Shown piece by piece: positions 39,311 through 49,197 of a stretch of 64,000 nt of DNA. The stretch comes from an uncultured Clostridia bacterium (GTDB lineage Bacteria > Bacillota > Clostridia > Christensenellales > CAAEEZ01): the NCBI GenBank assembly GCA_934365195.1, contig CAKRNA010000003.1, forward strand, positions 184,435 through 248,434. Direction: 5' to 3'. The notes beneath the pieces are model-generated. The model had not been told where the DNA came from, ran no database searches, and saw only the letters and a program-made list of their open reading frames with translations. Positions within the stretch are counted from its first letter, which is position 1; each line of letters starts with the position of its first letter. The position numbers and the translations under genes are program-made.

Positions 39311-42300
39311 ATGAGTACAAAGATGACCATTGACGGTAATACCGCTGCTGCGCATATAGCGTACGCTCTTAGTGAAGTTGCCGCTATCTACCCTATTACT
39401 CCGTCCTCTCCTATGGCAGAGAACGCTGACGAATGGGCTACCGCCGGAAGAAAAAATATCTTCGGTGGCGAATTAAAAATAGCAGAAATGCAATCAGAGG
39501 CAGGTGCTGCCGGTGCAGTTCACGGCTCTCTAACTGCCGGTGCGCTTACTACTACGTTTACTGCTAGCCAAGGCTTATTGTTGATGATTCCTAATATGTA
39601 CAAAATCGCAGGCGAATTGTTGCCTTGCGTATTCCACGTAAGTGCTAGAGCGCTTGCTTATCACGCTTTGAATATTTTTGGCGACCATAGTGACGTTATG
39701 GCTTGCCGTCAAACCGGATTTGCTATGCTTGCGTCTAACAGCGTTCAAGAGGTTATGGACCTAGCGCTTGTTGCTCACCTATCTTCTTTAAGAGCAAAAG
39801 TTCCTTTCCTACACTTCTTTGACGGATTTAGAACTTCTCACGAGGTTTCAAAAATCGAAATGATCGACTATGAAGACATTAAGAAAATCGTTGATATGGA
39901 CGATATTAAGGACTTCAAAAACAGAGCGTTAAACCCGGAGCACCCTGTTCAAAAAGGTACTGCTCAAAACCCTGATATCTACTTCCAAGGCCGTGAAGCA
40001 GGCAACAAATACTACGAGCAAGTTCCTGAAGTAGTAGAAGAGATGATGGCTAAAGTTGAGTCAATCACCGGTAGAAAATACAACCTATTTGACTACTACG
40101 GCGCTAAGGACGCTGAAAAAGTTATCGTTATTATGGGTAGCGGCGCTGAGGCTATCGAGGAAACCGTTGATTACCTAAACGCAAAAGGCGAGAAAGTTGG
40201 CTTAATCAAAGTAAGACTATATCGTCCGTTTGCTATTGATAGATTTGTAAAAGTTCTTCCTAAGACCTGCAAATTCATTTCGGTTATGGATAGAACTAAG
40301 GAAAGCGGAAGTTTGGGCGAGCCACTTTACCTTGACGTTGTTGCCGCTCTTAGCGAGGCAGGCGTTACGGGCGTTAAAGTGCTTGGCGGAAGATACGGAC
40401 TTGGCTCTAAAGAGTTCAACCCTTCTATGATTAAGGCTATCTTCGACAATATGGGTGGCGAAAACAAAAACCACTTCACCGTTGGTATCGTTGACGACGT
40501 AACTAACAGTTCTCTACAAGTTATCGAGAAAATCGACGCTTCTCCAAAGGACGCTATTAGATGTAAATTCTACGGCTTAGGTTCTGACGGAACTGTTGGT
40601 TCTAACAAAAACAGCATCAAGATTATCGGTAACTACACCGATAAATATGCTCAAGGATACTTTGCTTACGATAGTAAGAAATCCGGTGGTCTTACCGTTT
40701 CTCACTTAAGATTTGGCGACACCCCTATCAAGTCTTCTTACCTAATCGACACCGCAGACTTCGTTGCTTGCCACAACCCTTCTTACGTAACTAAGTACGA
40801 TATGGTTTCTGACCTAAAAGAAGGCGGCGTATTTTTGCTAAACAGCATTTGGTCACCAGCAGAAATGGATGCTATGCTTCCTGCTCAAATGAAGAACGTA
40901 ATTGCTAAAAAGCACATTAAGTTCTACACTATCGACGCTATCAAAATCGTTAGCGAAATCGGACTAGGCAACAGAATTAGCACCACGATGCAATCTGCAT
41001 TCTTCAAACTTGCTAACGTAATGCCTTACGAAGAGGCTGTTAAGCACATGAAAGAGTTCGTTGTTAAATCTTTCAGCAAGAAAGGTGAAAAGGTTGTAAA
41101 TATGAACTTTGCCGCTATCGACAACGCTGTAACCGGTCTAATTGAGGTAAACTACCCTGAATCTTGGGCCACCACCACCGAAGGCGCTGTTGTTAAACCT
41201 GTAAGCGACGATCCATACTACACCGCATTCGTAGAGCCAATGCTTGCTCAAAAAGGTGACGAACTTCCTGTATCTATGATAGAGGCTGACGGACACGTTC
41301 CTACCGCTACTACCAGATTTGAAAAGAGAGGCGTTGCTGTTAGCGTTCCGTCTTGGGATATCGACAACTGTATCCAATGTAACCAATGTGCTTTCGTTTG
41401 TCCACACGCTGCTATTAGGCCTGTACTACAAACCGAAGAAGTACTTAAAGACGCTCCTAGCACTTTCGCTGTAAAAGACGCTATCGGCTTCAAGGGTTAC
41501 AAATACAGAATGCAAGTTTCAACCATGGATTGTACAGGTTGCGGCTCTTGTGCTAATATTTGTCCTTCTAAGACCAAGGCATTGACCATGGTTCCTATCG
41601 ACAAATCTATCGAGCAAGGCGATGCTGCAAACTGGGATTATGCTATGAGTTTGCCTGCTACTACCGCTGAAATTAAGAATATCAACGTAAAGAATAGCCA
41701 ATTCAAACAACCTTACTTCGAGTTCTCCGGCGCTTGCGCAGGCTGTGGCGAAACCCCTTACATCAAGGTTATCACCCAACTATTCGGCGACAGAATGCTT
41801 ATTGCTAACGCAACCGGTTGTTCTTCTATCTACGGCGGCTCTGCTCCTACCTGCCCTTACTCTAAGGACGCTAAAGGTAACGGACCTGCTTGGTCAAACA
41901 GTTTGTTCGAGGACAACGCTGAGTTCGGTTATGGTATGAACCTTGCTTACGCAACCAGAAGAACGAAACTTGTTGACGATATGAAAGCACTTATCGAAAT
42001 GGGCATCTGCGACGAATTAAAGGCTGCATTCACCGAGTGGATTGACACCTATAAAGACCTAGAAACCAACAAAGTTGCTAGCGAGAAAGTAAAGGCTATC
42101 CTATCTACCGTTGACACCGCTAAATGCGATTGCGACGCTACTAAGAAAGAGACCTTACAAAGAGTTATCGACAACCAAGACTGCCTAGTTAAGAAATCTA
42201 TTTGGATCTTCGGTGGTGACGGTTGGGCTTACGATATCGGCTTTGGCGGACTAGACCACGTACTTGCTATGGGCGAGGACGTTAACGTACTTGTACTAGA

Positions 42301-42826
42301 CACCGAGGTTTACTCAAATACCGGTGGACAAGCAAGTAAGTCTACCCCAACCGGTTCTGTTGCTAAATTCGCTGCCGGCGGAAAACTAACCAAGAAGAAA
42401 GACTTAGGTAGAATTGCTATGAGTTACGGCTACGTATACGTTGCACAATGCTCTATGGGTTCTGACAAAAATCAATTTGTAAAGGCTATCACCGAGGCTG
42501 AGGCTTACGACGGACCATCACTAATCATTTGTTATGCTCCTTGTATCAACCACGGTATCAACATGAGCAAATCTCAATTTGAAATGAAGAACGCTGTTGA
42601 TTCCGGTTACTGGCAACTATACCGTTACAACCCTACTGCTGCTAAGAAATTCAGCCTAGACAGTAAGGAAGCAACGGCTAACTATCAAGACTTCCTACTA
42701 AGCGAGAATAGATACGCACAACTTTACAAGGCAAAACCTGAAGTTGCTAAGAAACTATTTGAACTAAACGAGGAACAAGCAAAAGAAAGATATCAAGAAT
42801 ACAAAACTCTTTCTGAACAAGAATAA
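39311..42826 (+). CDS. nifJ: pyruvate:ferredoxin (flavodoxin) oxidoreductase
   Basis: PFOR splits pyruvate with CoA into acetyl-CoA, CO2 and reduced ferredoxin, the key anaerobic step. The single 1171-residue chain has the N-terminal pyruvate-binding domain (TAAAHIAYALSEVAAIYPITPSSPMAE), the gamma and CoA domains, and two 4Fe-4S motifs near 687-700 (CIQCNQCAFVCP) and 739-750 (CTGCGSCANICP). The C-terminal TPP domain has GDGWAYDIG near 985 and conserved cysteines near 807. I start at 39311, after GGAGG (39299-39303); an in-frame codon at 39296 would contain this site. Confidence 0.97.
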   Translation: MSTKMTIDGNTAAAHIAYALSEVAAIYPITPSSPMAENADEWATAGRKNIFGGELKIAEMQSEAGAAGAVHGSLTAGALTTTFTASQGLLLMIPNMYKIAGELLPCVFHVSARALAYHALNIFGDHSDVMACRQTGFAMLASNSVQEVMDLALVAHLSSLRAKVPFLHFFDGFRTSHEVSKIEMIDYEDIKKIVDMDDIKDFKNRALNPEHPVQKGTAQNPDIYFQGREAGNKYYEQVPEVVEEMMAKVESITGRKYNLFDYYGAKDAEKVIVIMGSGAEAIEETVDYLNAKGEKVGLIKVRLYRPFAIDRFVKVLPKTCKFISVMDRTKESGSLGEPLYLDVVAALSEAGVTGVKVLGGRYGLGSKEFNPSMIKAIFDNMGGENKNHFTVGIVDDVTNSSLQVIEKIDASPKDAIRCKFYGLGSDGTVGSNKNSIKIIGNYTDKYAQGYFAYDSKKSGGLTVSHLRFGDTPIKSSYLIDTADFVACHNPSYVTKYDMVSDLKEGGVFLLNSIWSPAEMDAMLPAQMKNVIAKKHIKFYTIDAIKIVSEIGLGNRISTTMQSAFFKLANVMPYEEAVKHMKEFVVKSFSKKGEKVVNMNFAAIDNAVTGLIEVNYPESWATTTEGAVVKPVSDDPYYTAFVEPMLAQKGDELPVSMIEADGHVPTATTRFEKRGVAVSVPSWDIDNCIQCNQCAFVCPHAAIRPVLQTEEVLKDAPSTFAVKDAIGFKGYKYRMQVSTMDCTGCGSCANICPSKTKALTMVPIDKSIEQGDAANWDYAMSLPATTAEIKNINVKNSQFKQPYFEFSGACAGCGETPYIKVITQLFGDRMLIANATGCSSIYGGSAPTCPYSKDAKGNGPAWSNSLFEDNAEFGYGMNLAYATRRTKLVDDMKALIEMGICDELKAAFTEWIDTYKDLETNKVASEKVKAILSTVDTAKCDCDATKKETLQRVIDNQDCLVKKSIWIFGGDGWAYDIGFGGLDHVLAMGEDVNVLVLDTEVYSNTGGQASKSTPTGSVAKFAAGGKLTKKKDLGRIAMSYGYVYVAQCSMGSDKNQFVKAITEAEAYDGPSLIICYAPCINHGINMSKSQFEMKNAVDSGYWQLYRYNPTAAKKFSLDSKEATANYQDFLLSENRYAQLYKAKPEVAKKLFELNEEQAKERYQEYKTLSEQE

Positions 42827-42842
42827 TATAAACCTTAATAAT

Positions 42843-42873
42843 AAAGGCGTTACCGTTTGGTAGCGCCTTTTTT
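42843..42873 (+). terminator. nifJ terminator
   Basis: AAAGGCGTTACC and GGTAGCGCCTTT pair, with one G-T, around GTTT and lead into a T run. Confidence 0.93.
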
Positions 42874-42885
42874 GTTGCTTTTTTA

Positions 42886-42915
42886 CAAAAAAAACACGCC
42901 GAAAAGCGTGTTTTT
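42886..42915 (-). terminator. terminator of the amino-acid-kinase gene
   Basis: AAAACACGC (42891-42899) and GCGTGTTTT (42906-42914) pair around CGAAAA, with T residues following on the minus strand. Confidence 0.88.
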
Positions 42916-42934
42916 ATTTACTATAATAATTATA

Positions 42935-43762
42935 CTATTTTATCCTTATTCTCGTGCTAGGCGCTTTGCCCTCTACTATATCTTTTAAGGTGTACTTGCT
43001 GTTTGCGATGAATACTTCCGTGCCGTTTTTAACGGGCTCTTTTATGTACTCTAATTTTGCTTTTGCCCCGTTAGCGCCTTTTCTACTACTGCCGTTGCAG
43101 AACTTTTGGAATTCGTTTATATTTTCGATTAGTTCGTAAGCGTCCTTGCCGTTTATCTCCTTAACTAGCGACGTTGCGTCCTTTGGATCGGTGTAAATTC
43201 CGTCCACGCTGGTAAGAATAACTAGCCTTTGCGACTTAACTAGGCAGGCAATTTGGCTTGCCGTTTCGTCGTTATCCACGCACTCTACAATGTGCGACTT
43301 TTTCGCCTTTAAGTTTTGAATTTCCCACTTTCTGTTTTCCTCGTAACTTACCGCATCGTTGTAGTTAATGATAGGAATTGCGTTTTGGCTAGGGCATCTT
43401 AGTAGCATTTTTTTAAGGTTTTCTCTTTTTTCGTCGTCGTTAAAATGGTAGTGCTCCACCAAGATTTGCCTTAGGTTGTAATTGCTGTTCATATACTGGC
43501 GGTAATTTTGCATAAGGATAGATTGACCTTGGCTTGAGTAGTCCGTCTTGTTCTCCTCGTCCGTTCCGTCAAGTTCTTTTCCGTTACGCTTAATGTAGTC
43601 CAGCCTGCCTATTTCGGTAGCGCCGCTGGTTACCCAAATAAATCCCGGCCTTAACTCCCTTGAAAGCCTTGCAATAATATTGTAGTTTATATCGTGGTAT
43701 TCCTTGTTTATCAAGGCAACCGAACCGACCTTACCAACTAATTCAATGTCGTATTTTTCCAT
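42935..43762 (-). CDS. amino-acid-kinase family protein, ProB-like
   Basis: The 275-residue protein has the family fold of glutamate 5-kinases and aspartokinases. VTSGATEIGR (about 44-53) resembles the ProB catalytic loop; VECVDNDETASQIACLVKSQRLVILTSVDGIYTDP (about 155-190) is the nucleotide/substrate core, and SRKGANGAKAKLEYI resembles the ProB GGMxTK region. It has no PUA domain and no neighbouring proA. Glutamate 5-kinase is therefore only the closest match, and another acyl or carbamate kinase is possible. It stands as a single gene. Confidence 0.6.
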   Translation of the reverse strand: MEKYDIELVGKVGSVALINKEYHDINYNIIARLSRELRPGFIWVTSGATEIGRLDYIKRNGKELDGTDEENKTDYSSQGQSILMQNYRQYMNSNYNLRQILVEHYHFNDDEKRENLKKMLLRCPSQNAIPIINYNDAVSYEENRKWEIQNLKAKKSHIVECVDNDETASQIACLVKSQRLVILTSVDGIYTDPKDATSLVKEINGKDAYELIENINEFQKFCNGSSRKGANGAKAKLEYIKEPVKNGTEVFIANSKYTLKDIVEGKAPSTRIRIK

Positions 43763-43958
43763 TTTTCTTCCTTGTCTATTTTAGCCCACACGCCGCCTAA
43801 CACTATTTAAGGATAATTTACCGCCAAATAGTTTTTGGTAGGTTGTGAGGTAATTCTATAAGAATATAATATACTACGCCCGTCATTTTGTCTACTAAAT
43901 AACACCTGCCAAGCAGCAAGCGTTACGCTCTTGCCGTTCCCTTTTGTAATTAGCCCTA

Positions 43959-45332
43959 CTACGCAGCCATTTGCTCAGGAGTATACAATGTATTATCTTT
44001 CACGCCGAACACCACGTCGCCGTACTTATCGGTGCGGTAGATTTTGTTGCCGTACTTTATCATATTTTCCATTACAGCCACACTAGGCATATCGTTGTAC
44101 GAACCCTCTTTTACGCTAATAACGGTATACTCGGTTTTTATCATTTTTAAAAACTCTTCGTTATTACTCTTATGTGTAGAACTACCGTGGTGCGCCGCTT
44201 TGTACACGTCAAAGTCCATTTCCTTAGTGTTTCTCTTATTATATTCTTTTACAAAATTATCGTGGCTTGTACCTATGCCATCACCCGTAAACAAGAATTG
44301 CTTTCCCTGATATGTAAGAACAACGCTAGGTGATATTTCGTTCTTTTGCGCCGCCGTTTTAAACTCTTTGTTGTAAGTTTCGTCCGCCATACAATAAATA
44401 TCAATTTCGTAACCTGTACCACTAATATTCATAAAATCAACGTTTGGATACACCTTTGCCTTTTGCGTTTTGCCTTTTTCATCGGTGTACGTTTCGTCGT
44501 GCGCCTTAGTAAAAAACTCGTAATAGCCTTTGGTGTCAATCACCCCGATTTTTGTTTCGGCGGTGATATCCTTGTACCTATTTAGTTCCGTACCCGCTTT
44601 CCAGTTTGGGTAAAGTTTTGGAATAAATAGGTTTTTTATTTCGTACCAACTAAGCACGTCGTCAAATGACTCTACGTGGTCACTATCGGTATGAGTTAAA
44701 AGTGCGTAATCGATAACCCTTACTCCTTGCTTATCCAAATACGCCTTTATGGTATCCTTTTTTCCGCCTGCGTCAATCAGCATATTTCTGCCGTCAGGAA
44801 GTTTGATTAAAATGCAATCCGCTTGCCCAACGTCAATATAATGCACCTCGAGTTTCCCTCGGTTTTCGATAATGTTAAAGTGGTTTAAGTTTTCCTCTTG
44901 GTACACGTCAAAAGTAAACGAGGTAACTTTGTTGCCGCCCGGGGTGTTGTCCTTTGGCTCGTAAAAAACAAAGTAATACACCATACCGCAGGTTAAAGCA
45001 ACCACAAGAAGAACCGTGACGGCTATATTAAACTGACGTAATTTGCCGTGCTTTTTCGCCGTCTTTCTGGCGGATTTGTACACCTTTTCCACAGCCTTTT
45101 GCGTGTCGGACTTAGATGCGCTAGATTTATTTGCCGTGCCGGACCTAGTTGCGCTTGTTTTAGTAGAACCACTCTTACTAGAAGTGGATTTAGTGGTATT
45201 TGACTTACTAGAAGTTGATTTAGTAGAACTAGCCTTACTGCCGTTACTTTTAGCGCCACTCGTAGATTTTTTCGGTGTCTTTTTAGCGTTAGAATTTTCT
45301 TTCTTTCCGTCGTTATTAGATTTTTCTGCCAT
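43959..45332 (-). CDS. membrane-anchored MBL-fold hydrolase (ComEC-C-like) with basic N-terminal region
   Basis: Residues 1-100 are low complexity, rich in Lys, Ser, Thr and Ala with repeated STKSTSSKS-type steps. One membrane segment follows at 102-124. The outer part, residues 160-457, is a metallo-beta-lactamase fold like the C-terminal domain of ComEC: VHYIDVGQADCILI, LIDAGGKKDT, LTHTDSDHVESF (211-222), FTGDG near 345 and AAHHGSSTHKS near 380. These give a complete metal site. It is probably an extracellular nuclease or phosphodiesterase. It lacks the ComEC channel. The basic region would lie in the cytoplasm. Confidence 0.82.
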   Translation of the reverse strand: MAEKSNNDGKKENSNAKKTPKKSTSGAKSNGSKASSTKSTSSKSNTTKSTSSKSGSTKTSATRSGTANKSSASKSDTQKAVEKVYKSARKTAKKHGKLRQFNIAVTVLLVVALTCGMVYYFVFYEPKDNTPGGNKVTSFTFDVYQEENLNHFNIIENRGKLEVHYIDVGQADCILIKLPDGRNMLIDAGGKKDTIKAYLDKQGVRVIDYALLTHTDSDHVESFDDVLSWYEIKNLFIPKLYPNWKAGTELNRYKDITAETKIGVIDTKGYYEFFTKAHDETYTDEKGKTQKAKVYPNVDFMNISGTGYEIDIYCMADETYNKEFKTAAQKNEISPSVVLTYQGKQFLFTGDGIGTSHDNFVKEYNKRNTKEMDFDVYKAAHHGSSTHKSNNEEFLKMIKTEYTVISVKEGSYNDMPSVAVMENMIKYGNKIYRTDKYGDVVFGVKDNTLYTPEQMAA

Positions 45333-45375
45333 ATTTTTCCTTATCTTACAAGTTTATTTCTCTTTCCCTTAATTT

Positions 45376-45404
45376 ATTATACTAAGAGATTTGCATTTTT
45401 ACAA
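45376..45404 (-). promoter_or_regulatory. promoter of the MBL-fold gene
   Basis: TTGTAA (45404-45399), 17 bases, TATAAT (45381-45376). Confidence 0.7.
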
Positions 45405-45430
45405 CAAAAAAGAACGCCGAAGCGTCCCTT
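45405..45430 (-). terminator. terminator of the MFS gene
   Basis: GGACGC (45427-45422) and GCGTTC (45417-45412) pair around TTCG, followed by six T on the minus strand. Its T run overlaps the -35 region of the next gene. Confidence 0.85.
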
Positions 45431-45453
45431 TTTTTAATATGGTTTTTTAAATT

Positions 45454-47271
45454 TTAGTCGTCCACGTCGAAATGTTCTAGCATTGATTTTTTAGGAATAG
45501 CCCTAGAATCGCCGTGTTTTACAAATAGTAGCATTACAAGTGACAATATGAAGAATACTATTGCGTAGATAAACATATATTGTCTGCCAAACTTCATAAT
45601 AAGTCCTGCTAAGAACGGAGTGATTGCTTGCGCCGACATCGTAGCCGTGTAGTAAACGCCCGTGTACTTACCGACGTCTGCGCCCTTGCACGTTTCAAGC
45701 ACCATAGGTAAGGTGTTTACGTTGATTGTGATAGCAGCGTAGGTAACCATAAACCACGAAATAACGAACAGCCAGTTGAAACTTGGTTTTACGAAGAAAC
45801 CGATAATAAACGCTATGATTGCTAGAATTAAGCCGACAAGTATCGTCTTTTTCCTGCCGAACTTGGTTGCCATCCAGCCAACCGGGATAAACGCAATCGC
45901 CGAGAATACCGTAGCCGCCATAACGATGTTACCAGCCATAGCCGTTTCAAAGCCTAAGTTTTGAGTAAGGTAAACCGATAGGTTAGAGTTTACGGCGTTG
46001 TGCCCCATAAACCACATAAATATCGAGCCAAGTAGCAAGAAGAAACTAACCTTTTTGCCCTTGTTAAGTTCTTCTACGCTTACGCCCTCTTGTGCAGCCT
46101 CTTCGGTGTCGTCATCGTCGTCAAAGCCAAACTCCTCGCACAAGTTTTTCTTTTGTTCAAGTAGTTTGTTCTCCTTAACCGTGCCCATAAATACGCCTAG
46201 CATAACTATCATTAGTATACCAACCGACGTCCACGCCCAAATATAACTATCATACGCTCCTTTGGACACGAATTTTAGCACTATCGTGCTCATAAACAAC
46301 ATTACTAGCACTTGACCTACACCACCCATAAGATTGATGATTGCGTTCGCCTTACTTCTAAGTGGTTTTGGCGTAACGTCCGGCATAAGTGCAACCGCAG
46401 GCGACCTGAAACTTGCCATAGCAAGCAGTAGTAATAATAGCATTACCATAAATCCTGCAAGCACGCCCGGATTTTTTGCCGTGTAGTTGTGATAAATATA
46501 TTCCTCCACAAACGGTTGAATTTTCTCGTTGTAGGTCATATTCTTTGCTGCGTTGCCGCTCTCTACTACCTTTTCGGTAGTGCGGATAAACTCGTCACGA
46601 GCGATGCCCTCCGGCTTTTCGCTATCGTAAACAAGCGCAAGTTTTTTAACGTTTTGGCAAGGCAAGAACACGTAGTTGTAAGCCATTACGTCCTTTTTGG
46701 TAATAGTCTTGAACGCTGCCTTTACGTCCTCTTCCTTAGTAATATCGTAAGCCGAGCCGTCAGCCTTTTTGTTTTCAAGCATATATGCTTTCATCACGCC
46801 TTCAATCGTGGTAGACTTTTCGTCGGCGGCAGCAATCTTACCCGTTTTTAAGATATCGTTTAGTATTGCGTTGTCGTAAGCCTCGTCCACCGTTACGATT
46901 TCAGAGTCCATCGTCTTTTTAACCTCTGCGGTTTGGATATTTTCCACAACCGGAAGTATCACAAGGCAGATAACCGACAAAATCGTGCCCACCAAAATAA
47001 ACGGCGTTCTTTTGCCCATTTTGGAATTGACCTTATCCGATATTGTACCGAACAAAGGCAACAAAACCAAAGCAAGAATATTATCTAGTCCCATTATCAG
47101 ACCACGCATTGCGTCCGACAAGCCGAACGTCCTGTTAATCATTAGCGGAACTAAAAAGTCGTACGCATACCAGAATGCAGATATAATAGCAAACGCAAAA
47201 CCAACTAATATGGTATTTTTGTAGTTTAACTTCATACCTGTATTTTCAGTCTTTTTTTCTTTCCTTCTCAT
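45454..47271 (-). CDS. MFS transporter, SLC45/GPH-like sugar carrier with large outer insertion
   Basis: I start at 47271 (MRRKEKK), with GGGAG upstream. The 605-residue protein has about twelve membrane helices and SLC45/sugar-carrier features: DNILALVLLPLFGTISDKVNSKMGKRTPFI (about 59-90), PLRSKANAIINLMGGVGQ near 310 and GRKKTILVG in the second half. Residues about 112-275, between helices 3 and 4, form a hydrophilic insertion predicted to lie outside the cell. It lies just beyond the glg operon but has its own promoter, which suggests maltose or alpha-glucan oligosaccharide import. Confidence 0.82.
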   Translation of the reverse strand: MRRKEKKTENTGMKLNYKNTILVGFAFAIISAFWYAYDFLVPLMINRTFGLSDAMRGLIMGLDNILALVLLPLFGTISDKVNSKMGKRTPFILVGTILSVICLVILPVVENIQTAEVKKTMDSEIVTVDEAYDNAILNDILKTGKIAAADEKSTTIEGVMKAYMLENKKADGSAYDITKEEDVKAAFKTITKKDVMAYNYVFLPCQNVKKLALVYDSEKPEGIARDEFIRTTEKVVESGNAAKNMTYNEKIQPFVEEYIYHNYTAKNPGVLAGFMVMLLLLLLAMASFRSPAVALMPDVTPKPLRSKANAIINLMGGVGQVLVMLFMSTIVLKFVSKGAYDSYIWAWTSVGILMIVMLGVFMGTVKENKLLEQKKNLCEEFGFDDDDDTEEAAQEGVSVEELNKGKKVSFFLLLGSIFMWFMGHNAVNSNLSVYLTQNLGFETAMAGNIVMAATVFSAIAFIPVGWMATKFGRKKTILVGLILAIIAFIIGFFVKPSFNWLFVISWFMVTYAAITINVNTLPMVLETCKGADVGKYTGVYYTATMSAQAITPFLAGLIMKFGRQYMFIYAIVFFILSLVMLLFVKHGDSRAIPKKSMLEHFDVDD

Positions 47272-47302
47272 AAATTTCTCCCTTATGAAAGTCGCTAAGT
47301 AC

Positions 47303-47331
47303 ATTATACTAATTTAAAAAGCCTTTGTAAA
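47303..47331 (-). promoter_or_regulatory. promoter of the MFS gene
   Basis: TTTACA (47331-47326), 17 bases, TATAAT (47308-47303). It allows expression apart from the glg operon upstream. Confidence 0.75.
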
Positions 47332-47376
47332 TACTACTTGCAATCTAATTAGCGATATATTACCTAACTTTTCCCT

Positions 47377-49197
47377 CTATTCCCCTTTTATCGCTTTAAG
47401 CAAAACAAAATCTTCGTTTTTAACGTCGATTTCGTCGCCTTTAATATATATTCTGCCCGTAAATAAATCCTCATAGCCCTCATTTAGCAGATATTTATCA
47501 TCTTTTCCGCTGTTGTTTACAATCACTTTTACGTTATCTCTGTCGTAAACTATCATATCGCAGTCGTAGTCAAAACTAATGCCCTTTGTGTCGGCTAGGT
47601 TCTCGTTATGAATTTTGCCCATCTTTACGTAGAAGTCGTGTAAAGCCTCGTCCTTAGCAACAAACGGCACTCGTGACAGAGGATCGTCCCAGCCCGTTAG
47701 CCCTTGCTCGTCGCCGTAAAACACCGTTGGAGAGCCTATTAAGGTGTATTGCATTACTACGCCGAGTTTTAATAGTCTAACCGCATTTTCGTACTCTTCG
47801 TCCGTGAACTTGTACGCTTGTCTTTCAGCTTCGGTCATTTTGCTTACGTTCACCTTGGACAAAACGTTGATGATTCTGTACGTGTCGTGAGAGTCTAGCA
47901 TCGTTAAAGAAACTTCCAAAGAAGAGGTAGGATAGTTGTTGATAATAGAGCAAACAACCTCCATAAAATCCTCCTTTTCCCCCGTTAGTAAGTAGCCGAT
48001 TATTGCGTCTTTTACGGGGTAGTTCATCACTCCGTCAAGTTGACCTCCTAGTAAGTACGGTCTTCTTGTAGAGTAACTAACCTTGGTGGTTGCGTCCTCC
48101 CACACCTCGCCGATAATTACCGCATCTTCGTTAATAGATTTCACCTTTTGCCTAATTTTGTCAACGAAAAACTCGGGAAGTTCGTCCGCTACGTCCAGCC
48201 TCCAACCGCTAATACCCTTTTTCGTCCACTTGTCTAATACCTCGTCGAAAATTAGGTGCTGATAACTAGGCGACTTCTTGTTAGTCACGGTAGGAACGAC
48301 CGTGCACCCCCACCAGCAAGCGTACTTATCGGGAAAACTTGAAAAAGAGTACCAGTCGTAGTACTTAGAGGATTTGTCGTTATACGCACCCACGCTGTCG
48401 TAAGTTTTGTTTTTGTTAAAGTACAAACTGTCGCTACCCGTGTGGTTAAACACCCCGTCCAGCATTACGCCGATGCCACGCTTTTTCGCCTCAAAAATAA
48501 GTTCGTCAAAGTCCGCCTCGCTGCCCAGTAATTCGTCTATTTTCATATAGTCGCCCGTGTCGTAGCGGTGATTACTGCTCGACTTAAAGATAGGCGACAA
48601 GTAGATATTTTTTACGCCAAGTTCTTTGATATAATCTAGTTTTTGGGTAATACCCGATAGGTTACCTTTGTAAAAATCGTTTGCCCTGTACACCCCGTCG
48701 CTATCCACGATAGTTAGAGGCTCGTCCCAGCGCTTTTCCACGCCGTTTTTTGTAAAAGGCAACTTTTTACCCACGTTAAACCTATCCACAAATATTTGAT
48801 AAGTAATATTGTTTTTTCTCGCATTCGGTACTTTATACCCTTGTTTTGACACCGTTAACTGCCATTCCGGTAAAAAGTCCTGTATTTTCGCTCTTTGATT
48901 ACTATCCCTTCCGACAAACCTGATTCCGCTACTAACGTCTATCTCAAAGCGGTAATAGTAGATACCTTCCTTCCCCACGGTAAAGGTTAGTTCGAATATA
49001 TCGTAGCCAAACTCCTCGCCCGTTTTTATAAAATTAAAGTTCTCGCCCTCGCTACTATCGATAAACCTCAGCACCATACGTAAACCTAATGCGTTTTCCG
49101 TTTTGCTTACTTTTACACGCAAAAATACGGGGCTACTTGTGTAAACAGCCCCGATAGGATTTTTGTCGATAAGAGAATTAAAAATTATCCTCTCCAT
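47377..49197 (-). CDS. GH13 alpha-glucan hydrolase (neopullulanase/maltogenic amylase type)
   Basis: The 606-residue protein has an N-terminal beta domain (about 1-120) and a GH13 barrel. Catalytic residues are the nucleophile Asp near 335 (GWRLDVADELP), the acid Glu near 363 (IIGEVWED) and the Asp near 436 (LDSHDTYR). There is no signal peptide, so it acts in the cytoplasm. I start at 49197, where ATG overlaps the glgP TAA; no Shine-Dalgarno is seen, so translation probably depends on coupling. It probably trims or debranches glycogen-derived or imported maltodextrins. Confidence 0.9.
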   Translation of the reverse strand: MERIIFNSLIDKNPIGAVYTSSPVFLRVKVSKTENALGLRMVLRFIDSSEGENFNFIKTGEEFGYDIFELTFTVGKEGIYYYRFEIDVSSGIRFVGRDSNQRAKIQDFLPEWQLTVSKQGYKVPNARKNNITYQIFVDRFNVGKKLPFTKNGVEKRWDEPLTIVDSDGVYRANDFYKGNLSGITQKLDYIKELGVKNIYLSPIFKSSSNHRYDTGDYMKIDELLGSEADFDELIFEAKKRGIGVMLDGVFNHTGSDSLYFNKNKTYDSVGAYNDKSSKYYDWYSFSSFPDKYACWWGCTVVPTVTNKKSPSYQHLIFDEVLDKWTKKGISGWRLDVADELPEFFVDKIRQKVKSINEDAVIIGEVWEDATTKVSYSTRRPYLLGGQLDGVMNYPVKDAIIGYLLTGEKEDFMEVVCSIINNYPTSSLEVSLTMLDSHDTYRIINVLSKVNVSKMTEAERQAYKFTDEEYENAVRLLKLGVVMQYTLIGSPTVFYGDEQGLTGWDDPLSRVPFVAKDEALHDFYVKMGKIHNENLADTKGISFDYDCDMIVYDRDNVKVIVNNSGKDDKYLLNEGYEDLFTGRIYIKGDEIDVKNEDFVLLKAIKGE

